Below, one piece after another: positions 11,632 to 23,357 of a stretch of 64,000 bases of DNA. Position 1 is the stretch's first letter; each line of letters opens with the position of its first letter. The notes under the pieces are model-generated. The model saw only the letters and a program-made list of their open reading frames with translations, made no database searches and had not been told where the DNA came from. The stretch is from positions 27,202,979 through 27,266,978 of the forward strand of contig JACGWO010000011.1 in assembly GCA_034509735.1 (NCBI GenBank), written 5' to 3'. The stretch comes from Sesamum alatum. Lineage: Eukaryota > Streptophyta > Magnoliopsida > Lamiales > Pedaliaceae. Made by a program: the position numbers and the translations under genes.

Positions 11632-12020
11632 CTAGAGCTTGGGCTTTGCTTGCAGCCTTGATTGGTATTCGATCTCATGCTCGCTTAGTTCTACTGACCA
11701 TTTTACCATCCTCCCCGATGTGTTTGGGTCTGCTAGCACTCTCTTCAGAGGTTGATTCGTTAACACGATCAAGGGATATGATTGGAAATAGGGTCTCAAT
11801 TTTTTAGTCGATGTTACCATGGCCAACGCCACCTTCTCAATCTGGTATATATCTCCCCTGGCCCTTGAAGAGTCTTGCTAGCATAATATATGGGTCGATG
11901 CTCACGACCTTCTTCTCTTACGAAAACCGCGCTTACCGCCCCTTCTGACACTGCTAAGTACAAGAACAGGGTTTCCCCATGCTCTGGCTTTGTTAAAATG
12001 GGAGGTGGAACACGGTACAT
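11632..12020 (-). pseudogene. RNase H domain joined to reverse transcriptase
   Basis: Two overlapping frames carry LFLYLAVSEGAVSAVFVREE and HRPIYYASKTLQG, then YPLIVLTNQPLKRVLADPNTSGRMVKWSVELSEHEIEY. These are the standard RT-linked RNase H of Ty3/gypsy elements, with one frameshift near 11820. Confidence 0.85.
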
Positions 12021-12087
12021 TTTTAAATCTTCAAAAGCGGTTTGACACTGCCTCGTCCAAGAGAAACCTTATATTTTCTTCAAAACC

Positions 12088-12963
12088 TTAAAGAAAAGAA
12101 GACCTTTGGCTGAAGATATCGAGATGAAGCGATTGAGGGCGGGCCACCATTCTTCCTGTTAGTTTTTGGACTTCCCTGACTGTCTTAGGAGGCTGCATTT
12201 TCACGATGGCCTCGATTTTTTTGGATTGACCTCTATCCCCTTCTAAGAGACCATAAAACTTAGGAATTTCCCACCATGGACTCCGACTGTGCATTTTGTT
12301 GGGGTTCAGCTTCATCCTATTTTTCTTTAGAACATCAAAGCATTCCATGAGGTCTTTTACATGATCTTCTTTTCTTTGGCTTTTGACCAATATCATCTAT
12401 GCATACTTCCATGTTTCTTCTGATTTGCTCTCGGAACATGCCGTTCACCAGCCTCTGATATGTAGCTCCCGCATTCTTCAGCCCAAAAGGCATGACTTTA
12501 TACAATATGTCTCTTGCTCCATGACGAAGCTGGTTTTCTCTTGATCCTCATGTGTTAAATGAATCTGGTTATATCCTTGGAAAGCGTCAAAAAAGCTCAT
12601 TAGTTCACATCCTAAGGTTGAGTCTATTAGTTTGTCAATCCTTGGCAGGGGAAATGAGTCTTTGGGGCAGGCTCGATTGAGATCTGTGAAATCAATGCAC
12701 ATCCTCCATTTTTCATTACTTTTTGGGACTAACACCACATTCGCCGACCACTCCGAATATTGCACAGGCCGAATGCAGTCAACTTGAAGCAGTTTTTTTA
12801 CTTCTTCCTTTATCGCCTTGTTCATTTCTACTCTGAAAGCTCTCTTCCTTAGTTTCACAGGCCTTGCTTCAGGATTGACGTTAAGCCTATGAACCATTAC
12901 TTCGGGGCATATTCCTTGCATATCCGATATTTTCCACGTAAATACATCGAAATGGTTTTGCAA
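12088..12963 (-). pseudogene. Reverse transcriptase (Tat pol), broken
   Basis: Recognisable blocks include VDCIRPVQYSEWSANVVLVP, KWRMCIDFTDLNRACPKDSF, PLPRIDKLIDSTLG and FFDAFQGYNQI, then the catalytic loop near 12392-12403. That loop reads C-I-D-D where the family has (Y/F)-x-D-D. A frame change separates 12478 from 12396. The sequence continues into the connection region. Confidence 0.88.
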
Positions 12964-13204
12964 GAAATTGATCAGGACACGTTCGAGTTTTGAACCTAGT
13001 AAAGATCCAATCTTGCCTATTTTTTATGGATCCTCGAGGAGTTCAACCAACTTCACCTCCTCAATGGCTTCCGTGCGCTCTTCTTCGACTTTCCTTCTTT
13101 TGGTTTCTAACCAGGGTGTTTTCCCCATTTCTTCTTGGGTAGTTTCCTCTTGCAAATCATCGGGCTTTAATTCGTATGATTTTTTCTTGGCCAGAGACTT
13201 ATTG

Positions 13205-13696
13205 TCATTTTCCACTTTCCCATCGGAAATAGTCACTAGTTTTCTCAATGTGCTGGCATAGCATTCTCTTGCCTGTCTCTTGACGCCGGCTTCCTCCCCC
13301 ACGCCGCCATGTGTCAGGAATTTTACTTTCATATGGTACGCAGATGCTACGACCTGGAAGAGGTTTAAAATAGGCCTGGCGAAGATCACCTTTTATGCCG
13401 AATGCGAGTCTATGGGCCAAAAACTTCACAAACTTTGTCACTCGCTTTGGATATGACCCTAGTGACATGGGCAACATGACCCCTCCAAGTGGTTCAACTA
13501 TGTCCCCGCTGAAACTGGTCAACAGTATGTTAATTGGTGTAAGTCGTGCATTATCTATTCCCATTTGACAAAAGGCTTTGTAGAAGAGGATGTTCGCCGA
13601 ACTTTTGTTGACAACCAGGATCTTGTTTATCCAAAAATTTGATATCGAGGTTGTTATTACAATTGCGTCATTGTTGGAGGGAAGGTTTCCCTCCAA
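13205..13696 (-). pseudogene. Aspartic protease region of Tat polyprotein
   Basis: The frame contains NDAIVITTSISNFWINKILV, then VNKSSANILFYKAF where the active-site D-S-G-S is expected, then LTSFSGDIVEPLGGVMLPMS. The catalytic triad reads N-K-S-S instead of D-(S/T)-G, so the protease is dead. Residues 13024-13389 in another frame look like the linker between protease and reverse transcriptase. Confidence 0.78.
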
Positions 13697-14047
13697 GTCT
13701 TGGTTATTAAAAGTTATCTCATTCTCGAGATCTCTTAGTCGTGTTGTTGCGACTTCACTATAAGCGACGTGGTTGGCAATGTGTCATGCTTCTCTTACTG
13801 CGGCCATTCTTGCTCGCCTCGAGTCTCCCCCCGTCGGGCCTCTCGAGATGACCCCAATTATTCTGGCGGTTAGGAGGTTATCTTTCTTAGTTTGCTCTCA
13901 TTCAGGTCTTTATCCAATTTCAATGTGGGGTACAATACGCCCTTCTCCAATGGTGTTTTCCTGGGGCCTTGGTTTCCATTGGCCAACAAATTATTTTAAA
14001 TGTCCTATCTAGATCAATTTCTCGATTTTATTTTTTCAGTGATGGCA

Positions 14048-15318
14048 TTATTCGGTTTTATGGCCCCGATCCCTATAAAATGGCTGTATTTGTCGGACTT
14101 CATCCTCTGAGGGTTGTTCTTCATTGAGAAAGGCCATCGCACCAAACCCTATTGCTTGGCTACAGAGAGGATTTCTGCTCGTGGGGCATTCAAAAGGGTG
14201 TAACGTCCCAAGTCCTCTGGGGCATGTGCTTGAGTACACACTTACTCCCCTCCGCTTTAGGAGGTATCGTCCTCTCTTCTTCACTTGACCTCTGTTTTGA
14301 TGGAGTAATTGATCTCGAGCCTGTGGACTCTCGATTCTTATGTATTTTTCCACCCTCAATAGCAACTCCTCTTGGGTGGCTGGAGGCTTGAACCGACCTC
14401 TCCTCAAAATTTGTTGCATGTTGTTCGCCAAGAGTTCTGGGTTCACATGGGGAACTTCCAACACAGCTTCCGAGAAACGTTGCACATACTCTCTTAGGCT
14501 CTCGTTTTCTCGTTGGACTATAATGAACAAGTATGATGCGGTTTTGGGGTATGGCTTGTTAATTGCGAAATGATGAGGAAAACATTGGGAAATTTGTTCG
14601 AAAGTTTCAATGTCCCTAGAGGTAATTGGTTAAACCACGCCATCACTTTTCCAGAAGAGTGGTTCGAAACAATTAGCAGTAGGTCGCGTCGCTAACGTTC
14701 AATAAGTCAGCCCTAGCTAGGAAACGGTCCAAGTGGTCTTGAGTGTCGCCCGCCCCATTATATTCACTTAGGTTTGGGATTTTGATCCCTGGCTTGATAG
14801 CTTCCACCAAAATGTGAAGAGCGAATGGACTTCGTCTCGGGGGTGTGACTGCCAACTGCCGAGCTGGGAGCCCTCCTGCTCTCATGGGGATTGGGAACCT
14901 GGGTGGAGGAGGCACTTGACCATCCATCTCTCTGTGCGTTTCTTCTCATCTTGGTGGTATCCCTTCTAGAAGAGGTGGGGGTAATAATTGTTTTCATGCC
15001 TACCTCCTTGGGGAGACAATGGAGGGAAATAGTCTGCTTCATATACACCTTCTTGAGGAGGTAAAGGGAAATAATTGTCTTCAGGTTGCGTGGCCCTGCA
15101 TCAACTTTTTCCTCGTAGTTCATCCCGTCTTGGGCATCCCCAGGCCTCTGCTCCCGGTCCTCGGAGGCCAAGGAAACGTCTTGGCCTCTGCGAGGATGGC
15201 GAGAGCGTTGTGGGGGCAGCGCGTGGCCAACGATGTATTGGGCCACAACCTTTTCTGCTGCTTGGGCAGAGGCATCTTCCACTAGTTGGCGAAGCGCCTC
15301 ATGAGTTATCTGAATCAA
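14048..15318 (-). pseudogene. gag of the Tat element, frameshifted
   Basis: Three frames in order carry the N-terminus (EALRQLVEDASAQAAEKV, from 15318), the middle (PRRSPFALHILVEAIKPGIK and HLDRFLARADLLNVSDATYC, 14673-14927) and the capsid end (RENESLREYVQRFSEAVLEV and PPATQEELLLRVEKYIRIES, 14048-14530). The same blocks occur in the intact gag at 32913-34223, so the two elements are related. Confidence 0.87.
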
Positions 15319-15524
15319 TGGTTGGGAAGGTGGAACTCCAAAGCCTTCATGGTCTCTTTCGTATTGATTACTTATCCATTCGTTCTAAAGGTTGTGAGAA
15401 GGTGGATTCTCCGAGAGGTGGCCAGCCTGCACCTAGTTTTCACCTCGGCATTCTCATTCTTCATGTTCGGCATTCTCATTCTTGGCTCGCTATCAAGTAT
15501 TCATCTTCACTGCTCGGATCACCT

Positions 15525-15542
15525 TTCCCACAAATGGCACCA
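15525..15542 (-). other. Primer-binding site of the Tat element
   Basis: On the minus strand this reads TGGTGCCATTTGTGGGAA, four bases after the 5' LTR end. It differs by three bases from the equivalent site of the gag-only element (TGGCGCCGTCTGTGGGAA at 32871-32888). Confidence 0.8.
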
Positions 15543-15546
15543 AATT

Positions 15547-15853
15547 TGATGGAAATAATCGGAGGGTTGTGATCAAAGCACACTTCACACATCACAAGCC
15601 AGGAACTTCAATTCCTTCTTCAATTGCTCTCCCAAAAGTCCTCTTGTTACAATGGAGTTATGGGCTATTTATACTAGTCTAGTCATAAATGCGGGGATGC
15701 ATAAAGACAATTTCAACCCCTTATCAAACACTGATTAATAGATACAATTTGATTTCTAGGGATAATTTGGTAATTACATAATAATTGAAATTATGTGGTC
15801 TTAATTCCTCATTGCTTTATATGAAAGACTTTGATTTGATCTTGTCTCCATCA
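15547..15853 (-). repeat. 5' LTR of the Tat element
   Basis: The 307-bp repeat begins TGATGG and ends CCATCA on the + strand, a perfect 6-bp terminal inversion. It abuts the primer-binding site on the left. Its right-hand 61 bp are repeated at 6887-6960. Confidence 0.83.
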
Positions 15854-15952
15854 CTTTGTATTCTTATAAGATAATGGTACCATAAAAAATAACGTGTTTT
15901 ATTTTATTTTTTTTTATCACAATATAATTTGATTGGATTAACATAAAAGGAA

Positions 15953-18257
15953 GGCCAAATAGCATAAACAACCCCCCTCCCCTTCCCCTGTTTTTAAAAT
16001 TCAGCTAAAAAATACCATATTTTTGTAAATGTGGTGCCCCTTTCTGTTAATCGAAGCTAACACCGTTAATTTATTTATGAAAGGGTAAATGCTACATTTA
16101 GTCCCTTAAGTTTTCGTTTAGAATTAATTTAGTCCTCAAGTTCATTTCTTGACTTTAGCATCCTTAAACTTTAGTTTTTGTCTCAATTTGGTCCCTCTGA
16201 CCGTTTTTCGGTGAAAATGTGATCGAATTTTGACTTTTAGAGGGTAAATTGGTCAATCTAAGTTTGATTTTCACTTTAGTCCCCTATGTTTGTAAAATTA
16301 TCAAACTAGTCCTTTTTTATGTGAATAATCAAAACTTTGAACTCTTGTGAACATAATAATAACATACTGCTTAATTTAAAATAAGCAGTCTCTTTTTTTT
16401 TTTCATTTTCAGTAGTTAAAAAACTTCAAAATTATGAATTAATTTTATAAAACTAATCTAATTGGAAAATATAATAAAAAATTTATGCCAATATTTTTTT
16501 CTTATCTTAAGTGTTAGAGAGAAGTCTAGAAAAGTTAAACTTTGAAAATATTTATTGAATGATTATAGTTTCGAATAGAAAGTTGGTGGAATATACTTTT
16601 GAATTAGATTTTTTGATAGATTTCATATATATATATATAGGGTTAATTACATTTAGACCCCCTCTGAAAATGCATAATTACACTTTTCCCCAAAGAAGTT
16701 TTGAAATTATATTTACACCCCCTCTAAAAATTCTTTATTTACACCTGACCTCGATTCATTAAAGTTTGGGCGGAAAATGTTCATTTCAACAAAAATAATT
16801 ACATAAATTTTTAATTTTACCTCTCATTTATATTAAGAGGTTTTTATTACTATGTAGTTACATTTTATAGAAAAATATTTATAAGAATCTCTTGAAATGA
16901 ATTTTATATATATATATATATATATGAAATCCACTAAATAATCTAGTTATACAAGTACATTCCACCAACTTCTTGTTCAAAACCCCAACTGTTAATATTT
17001 CATAACATTGTTAAAATTTATGTTCATAGACTTATCTTTAAGTCCTAAGATTAAAAATTACCAACTTAAATTTTTTTATTACATTTTCAGATTATATAAG
17101 TTCTGCAAAATTTATTCATAATTTTAATTTTTATTGTAACTTCGGAAAATTAAAAAAAAAAAAAAAAAGACTATTTCGCTTTAAGTTACAGAATATATTA
17201 TTATTATGTTTACAAGATTTCAAAATTTTAATTATTCACACAATATAATTACATCATTTTCAGCATATAAAAATTTTAAAAAATGGGTTCTTGGCTAAAA
17301 AAAAGGACTATTTTGATAATTTTACAAACTTAAGGGACTAAAGTAAGAAAATCAAACTTAATTTGATCATTTTACCCTCCAAAAAGTCAAAATCCGGCCA
17401 CATTTTCGCCGAAAAATGGTCAGAAGAACCAAACTAGGACAAAAATTAAAGTTTAGGGATGCTAATATCCAAAAATAAACTTAAGGGACTAAAATGATTC
17501 TTAATGAAAACTCAAGGGACCAAATGTGACATTTGCCCTTTATTAAATTATCGTTATGCCCTTATTTAATATATATTATATCTTTTTAATGACCGTTAGA
17601 TTTTTTTTAGTATATAACAATCGTAGAACTAATCGATTCATCCCAACCGTTAGAGTTAAAATTTATTAAAAAAAATTAACGGCCTAGATTTTAAAAAATT
17701 TTGGATTTATATTATATGTATAATTATAACTCATAAAAGATATATGCATAATTATAACTCGTAAAATGATAATTAATAAAATATTATTTTTATAATTAAG
17801 TAATATTTGTACTCATACAGATACTTAAATTTGAAAATAAATTTAGTATATTAATCTCTGCATTATGATTTTAATATAATTTTTAATTTAAATTATAAAA
17901 TTTTACATACTTTTTTGGAATATTGATATTTAAATAAATATATTTAAGAATTTTTTTTATTCTTTTACTAGGGATGAAAATGCAAAAACAATACACTAAA
18001 ACAAGTAAATTTGACCATGGTAATTCTGAAAACCATTATAAGGGCTTTTTTATCAATTAAGGGCAAAAAAAGATTAAAACATGTACAAAATCAAGCCCAA
18101 TTGCACCATCCATGCGTGCACCATGCCTTTCGTTAGTTTCTAACAGAAGAGGGATTTGGTGCTAAATTTATTAAATGGGGAGGGTTAGCCTATTTTTAAA
18201 ATACATTGAGTTTTTAGTTGTTTTTGAAAAATACATAGGGTAAACTGGAATTTAGCC
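15953..18257. mobile_element. Mutator-like element, outer member of a nest
   Basis: The ends are GGCCAAAT and ATTTAGCC, flanked by a perfect 9-bp direct repeat, TAAAAGGAA (15944-15952 and 18258-18266). TTCTGTTA...CTAAC-type sequence occurs in inverted orientation near both ends. Removing the nested element at 16084-17538 leaves about 850 bp. No transposase was recognised. Confidence 0.83.
16084..17538. mobile_element. Fold-back Mutator-like element nested in the outer one
   Basis: Long inverted arms: GGGTAAATGCTACATTTAGT at the left faces ACCAAATGTGACATTTGCCC at the right. The pairing continues through blocks such as GGTCCCTCTGACC / GGTCAGAAGAACC and a (TA)n core at 16626-16640 / 16905-16925. 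The total is 1.45 kb. The flanks TTATGAAAA and TTTATTAAA are an imperfect 9-bp pair. Confidence 0.8.
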
Positions 18258-19145
18258 TAAAAGGAAGAAAACCACAATAAATTAAAACAAAAAATTCTTG
18301 TCTCGTGATTATTTCATTTATATGTAGGACTGAAATAAAATCAATCAAATTATTTGATATTCGATTGAAGATCGTTTGGTAAAAACTCATTTAATTTTTT
18401 TTTTTAATTTAATAAACCAAACATGAATTAAAATCTTTTGCTCGATAAGTTTTCATATTTGGTTGGCATTAGGTTCAATTTGTATGAACATTGTTGATTG
18501 TTTATCCACACTTGTAGTTAAGAATGTGGATGAGTCCATCTTGTTATCGGTTGAACTGGGTTATAAATATCTGTGACTTCATTATAAATATAAAATCCAT
18601 AAATTCAAGTAACATAATTGATACATTATATCAAAATAGAAAACACCAAAGATCTTATGTCTCAAAATACAAAATTATCTAGTAAAGAACCACCAAATAA
18701 TTCTGTGGATTTTGATTGTAGACATTAAAAAAGACACAGGTTGTCTTTTCTTGATAGACAAAGTATCATTACAACTGAACAAAGGTTCGACCTATTCATG
18801 GTTCATGATACGAGGCATATCATAATGTAAGTCCATTTGTAATTCAAGTCGTACAAGAGATTCATAAGGTTGGTATTCCCCCGCCGACATCAAATGCTCT
18901 TATGAGTGCACTTTGTTATAATTTGCCTACAAAAATAATAAAATATGCTTGAAGATATCTTACTACTCGAACTCGACTCATATTTGATTCAAGTAACACT
19001 CGTTCGAGCTCGATTAGATGAATAATCAGATCAAACTCAAACACAATTTTCACACTCGATTATAATTTAAACAAACTTGAACAATAATATAATCAACTCA
19101 ACTCGACTTCTTTCTAGCCATGTTTATATGACATAACGAAAAAAT

Positions 19146-19598
19146 GGGTAAATTACAATGACCTCCTCTGAGATTGACATAATCACAAATATTTTCTCAT
19201 TGTTTGAGAAATTATCAATACTCCATTTTAACGATCTAATGACTAGTCTAATCTATTAGTCTCCGTTATGTTTTCATATATTTTTCGTGATGAACTGACC
19301 AAAATACCCTTGTGGACTATGAATTATAATTTTACCCATTTTTTAAATATTTTTGGACTAAATGGATAATTTTTTTTATAGTTTTTAAAAAAATTTCATC
19401 CACTAAGGTCCAAATTTTTTTTACAATTTTCAATTTTTTTAAGAAAAACCAAAAAAATACAATTAGGGTGAAGTTGACAATTCCATATTTTCATTCAAGG
19501 ATTACATAATCTTATCAAATATCAAAAAATATTTGTAATTTTTCAAACAATACATTATATTCATAATTATATTAAATATCAAGAGAGCCCGATATAAT
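19146..19598. mobile_element. Fold-back MITE, ~450-bp subfamily
   Basis: It begins GGGTAAATTACAATGACCTC and has TGACATAATCACAAATATTT facing AAATATTTGTAATTTTTC in inverted order near 19525. The inner wording (GTGATGAACTGACCAAAATA) is shared with the copies at 35469-35906 and 61247-61740. The right end is decayed. Confidence 0.7.
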
Positions 19599-20355
19599 TT
19601 ATTCAAAAAATATTGCTGCCCACAACTCATCACTCCCATAATCATAATAAAAAACAAAACATCATATAAAAATCTATAACAAAACAAACACATAGAAATA
19701 TTTAAAAAAAAAAAAAAGGAGAAAATGGGACAACCTTATATTTTATACAATAGTAGTATAAAAATATAGTTGTCAACAACTACTTTTCATAACATGATTG
19801 GCCTTTGTAAGAATCTAATAATTTTATTTTCTTTCAATAGACTATTTAAAGAGAGTACAACTTTTAAGACAACTTAGTACTTTTGAGCAGCTAATCTCTG
19901 CTATAAAATCAGTACTTACTGAATTTTAAATGTAGATTAATTCTGCAATTTATGTGGGCATGTTTCCTTGAACTTTCAAAGAAGCTTCCTCCCATTTATT
20001 ATTATTTTTTTTTAAATTCCAAATTAATCAAGTGAGAATAATAATTTGCAATTTTGCCCCTATTTCTTAGCATCCTTTTCACATTGGTCCCCCCACAAAG
20101 TTCACTTTCCAAAAGATGACCCTAGAGAAACACATTCTAATACACATCTACATGAAAAAGGACATGATTTTATTAATATACGGTTCGAATCTTGTATAAT
20201 AAAATGATATTATATTATAATAAAATAATAATAATTTGAAAATTATAGTTTAAGCTTTTCGTTGTAAAACAAATTAATTTATATATTTTTGTATATTTAA
20301 AAAAATCACAATAAAAATTTAAATTGCCCAAATATGTCATTTTGTTGTTTATATT

Positions 20356-20629
20356 CACTAAAAAAAATGACTCGTTAGCAACGAAAAAAATTAAGGACGA
20401 GCTAATCAACAAACAAAATTCTCGTTGTTAATTTACATTATTTAAGACAAGAATTTTACTTGTTAATACATTTACCAACGAAAATTTACTTGCAATGAAT
20501 TTAGCAACTATTGTCTAAAATATATATTAACCAATGTAGATTAGCAACGAAAATTTTACTTACTAATTAGCTCGACACTGATTTTAGCATCAAATTTTGT
20601 CATAGCTATTTCACAATTTTCTTATAGTA
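20356..20629. mobile_element. CACTA-type MITE
   Basis: The left end reads CACTAAAAAAAATGA and the right end TTTTCTTATAGTA, the inverse of TACTATAAGAAAA. Subterminal motifs of the form AGCAACGAAAATTTTACTT recur inside. Terminal CACTA plus subterminal repeats is typical of the CACTA superfamily. At about 274 bp it is non-autonomous. Confidence 0.6.
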
Positions 20630-21754
20630 TTTTGTTTTCCTGCTTTTATTAAATATTTTTTAACATAAAATTTTATGAAATAATTATCATGGATCACTGT
20701 GTATTCCCAAAAAAAGATAAATAAAGTAATAAAAAGAAGCATAGATCTCTATGCAATTATTAATATCAATGATTCTAAATACTTTATGCAGATTTTAATT
20801 TATTACTTTCTTGAACATACAACCCTAATCATCCAATGGATGTTTGAGGAAATGTTTGCAATAATGTTTATTTTCACAGTAAAAATAAATTGTCAAAAAT
20901 ATTGTAATTGAAATAATTATAAAAGTTAAAATTGTGTGAAAATAAGAAGTAAGGCGAAATTGAAACAATTTAATATTTATAATTTTATCAATAAGTTAAA
21001 AAAATTGCACGATTTAACTCAACTATTTCAAAAGTATAACTTATCAATTTTAAACAATTTTTTAAATTTATTTAAATTGCTCGATTAAACTCAACTATTT
21101 CAAAAGTATAACTTATCAATTTTAAACAATTTTTTAAATTTATTTTCAACACTTGCAAGCACCCCTAGATCGAAATTGACATAAACCTTGCTATATTTTT
21201 TTTTATTGTTAGTATAAATTAATAAACTCTTATTTAATGCAACAAGAGAATGTCATTCCACCAAAAAAAAAATGCAAATTAGAAAATACTCCTATTAAAA
21301 CACCACCAAAAAACAAAAAAAGACATTAATTAATAAATATAATAATGCTTCTAATTTCATTAATTAGCATTCAAATAGAGATATCATTTAACAAAGATTT
21401 ATATCTCATGGCAATCCCAATTAAGGGCCCTCCTCCTATAGACATTAAAATGCCAAAAATTTAAAAAAAAATTAAAATTTAAAATTTAAAAAAAAAAAAA
21501 ATCAAAATTGTTTGGTGGATCTTCCTCTGCTTTCTTCTCCAGCCCACCTCTTTCTTTACAGATCAAACACTCATCCAGCTCTGAAAACCTTTCATCAAAC
21601 TCTTGCTTTCCCATCAGAGCCCCTGCAGATTTGCAGAATGCCCCCCTATCTCCTTTTTATTTTCTTTCTGCTCCTCCTTTTTTTTTCTATTTTTATGGGA
21701 TCTTTTTAAATTCTTGATATTAATATTATTTTAAAATATTTCTTTTTTCCATTT

Positions 21755-22473
21755 TCAGGCCACAGCCACTGTGCCTCTCCGTACAGCTTTCTTGGTGTCA
21801 GACTCTTTAGTTGAATCCTTGTTCTGTCTCACTGCATTTGATCTCTTTGATGATGATGAAGATGAAGAAAGTTTCAATCTTTTCTCACTGGATTCATCCA
21901 TTTCAATCTGTTCTTGCCTGCACTCTTGGCTGCAAAATGGTGTATCCCCTCTGCAAAAATCAAATTTAATTAATTAAAATAAAATAATTTCACCCCATCT
22001 TCTTAAAGAAAATGAAATCCCATTTCAAAATAAACACATACAGAAAAAACCCCACAAAAAAATCAAGTATATTGCAAAAAGACCCCATCAGGTTTCCCAA
22101 AATTACAGAATGGTGTAAAATAAAATAATTTCAGCCCATCATTTTGAAGAAAATGAAACCCCATTTGAAAATAAATACATACAAAAAAAACCCCATAAAA
22201 TTATCAAGTATATTGCAAAAAGACCCCACAAAATTTCCGAAAATTACACTACAGCCCCATAACCACCATAAACCACTGCAAAAACAGTGCTGGCAGCATA
22301 ATTTCACAAAAATAGAGAGGTCTATTTGTAATATTTCATAAATTTAAAATCACAAACCTGTACATGTAGATGTCACTGTTCTTGCCGAGTGGCTTCCGGC
22401 AAAGGAAGCAAGAATCAAGAAAGTGTGGCTGCTGGTCACATCCGGAGTAGTATGCAGCACCACCTGACCTCAT
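21755..22473 (-). CDS. FCS-like zinc finger (FLZ, DUF581) protein
   Basis: A small zinc-finger protein of the plant-specific FLZ family. Known members act as adaptors that bind the SnRK1 energy-sensing kinase. Two exons on the minus strand, 22473-22358 and 21950-21755, join within an Arg codon and give 103 residues. The FLZ domain spans about 17-58: [14 protein letters not shown], then [18 protein letters not shown], with zinc ligands Cys22, Cys25, Cys45 and Cys49. The C-terminus is a serine run and a Lys/Arg-rich tail. The start is the first ATG on this strand after the TATA box at 22619-22627; the frame is open further upstream but has no ATG there. The protein is short for the family. The intron carries a tandem duplication. 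Confidence 0.92.
21977..22249. repeat. Tandem duplication inside the FLZ intron
   Basis: Two units of about 132 bp start with AAAATAAAATAATTTCA at 21977 and 22117 and share AAGTATATTGCAAAAAGACC. They differ by scattered substitutions and small indels, so the duplication is not very recent. Confidence 0.82.
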
Positions 22474-22618
22474 ATTTCTTGCTAGTTTTTTCTGCTTACA
22501 CGGCGGAGCAAGTGGTGCCTCACGGCAGTTCACGGCGGCGGGAGTGGTGGTGAGTTTGTGATCTGAAGCTAAGAGCTGTGAATGTGGGAGGAGGGATTGT
22601 GGGAGGAGGAGGTGGTGG

Positions 22619-22627
22619 TTTTATATA
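22619..22627 (-). promoter_or_regulatory. TATA box of the FLZ gene
   Basis: On the minus strand this reads TATATAAAA, 146 bp upstream of the FLZ ATG. A start about 30 bp downstream would give a leader of roughly 115 nt. Confidence 0.65.
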
Positions 22628-23164
22628 GTGAAAGAGTGGGGTAAGGAGTAAATAATTAGGTGGTGCATGGACCACCAAAGACCACTAAGTGCAACTAATC
22701 AAAAATGTTCACAAGTTTGAGGTGACGGGTTTTATTGGCTAGAGCACTGTGGGTGTAATGGCCGATGGACCACAGGAAAATGATTTGAGTTGATTTAAAT
22801 AAATAAAAATAAAAAATAATTCATAAATAAAAACCACTGGCAGTTTCCCCAAATCCAAGGGGTTGAATCCTGTGGCAGGAGTAGTACATTGCATCTGTTG
22901 CCCAACCAAGGTTTTTGTATGTAAAGAGAAGTACTACTTTTATTTGCACTTTGCCCCCTTGTTTTTTAGGATATTCATTTTTAGTCTATTAACTTTTTTC
23001 TTTTGTTATATTCCGTACGACTTGCTTCGAGTCTAAGTTTTCCAAAATAAAAGTAATGAAATTTAGGGTTGTAAATATTTTAGAACTTAAGCAATCTTTA
23101 GGAGAAAACTACTTTTCATTCTTTATAAGTCTTACTATCTTTGTACTCTTTCTATTATGCCTAA

Positions 23165-23357
23165 TTTAATTGATGAAGTTGAGGCCCTATAATCAAGAGG
23201 TCGCGAGTCCCACAGCTGTGTTGATAGTAGTCTATTTTAATAGTAATTGTTGATCTTGTCATTATACATATTAGACATTAATAATTAAGGTATATTAGTT
23301 GTTGATGGTTGAAACGTATGATATAACTGTAACTGATCGATTTTACTCAAAAAATAA
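23165..23357 (+). mobile_element. SINE remnant
   Basis: The 3' half (TAGTAATTGTTGATCTTGTC ... CGATTTTACTCAAAAAATAAA) shares wording and tail with the better preserved SINE at 52155-52395. A B-box-like GGTCGCGAGTCCCA lies near 23201. The A box is not clear. Confidence 0.55.

Larger units (their letters stand above)
6887..15853 (-). mobile_element. Tat-lineage Ty3/gypsy LTR retrotransposon, decayed
   Basis: On the minus strand the order is 5' LTR (15853-15547), primer-binding site, gag, protease, reverse transcriptase, RNase H, a second RNase H, integrase, tandem-repeat remnant, an antisense extra gene, polypurine tract and a truncated 3' LTR. The second RNase H domain after pol RNase H and the extra antisense ORF before the 3' LTR are known features of the Tat lineage (Retand/Grande-like). 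The sequence right of the 5' LTR begins CTTTG; the matching target site on the left is lost with the 3' LTR. All coding regions carry frameshifts or stops, so the element cannot move on its own. Confidence 0.9.
18267..21754. other. Intergenic, AT-rich
   Basis: No gene was recognised. The stretch holds a fold-back element (19146-19598), a CACTA-type MITE (20356-20629), a tandem doubling of TTTCAAAAGTATAACTTATC near 21030 and 21097, and the region behind the FLZ stop. ORFs here are low-complexity. Confidence 0.7.
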
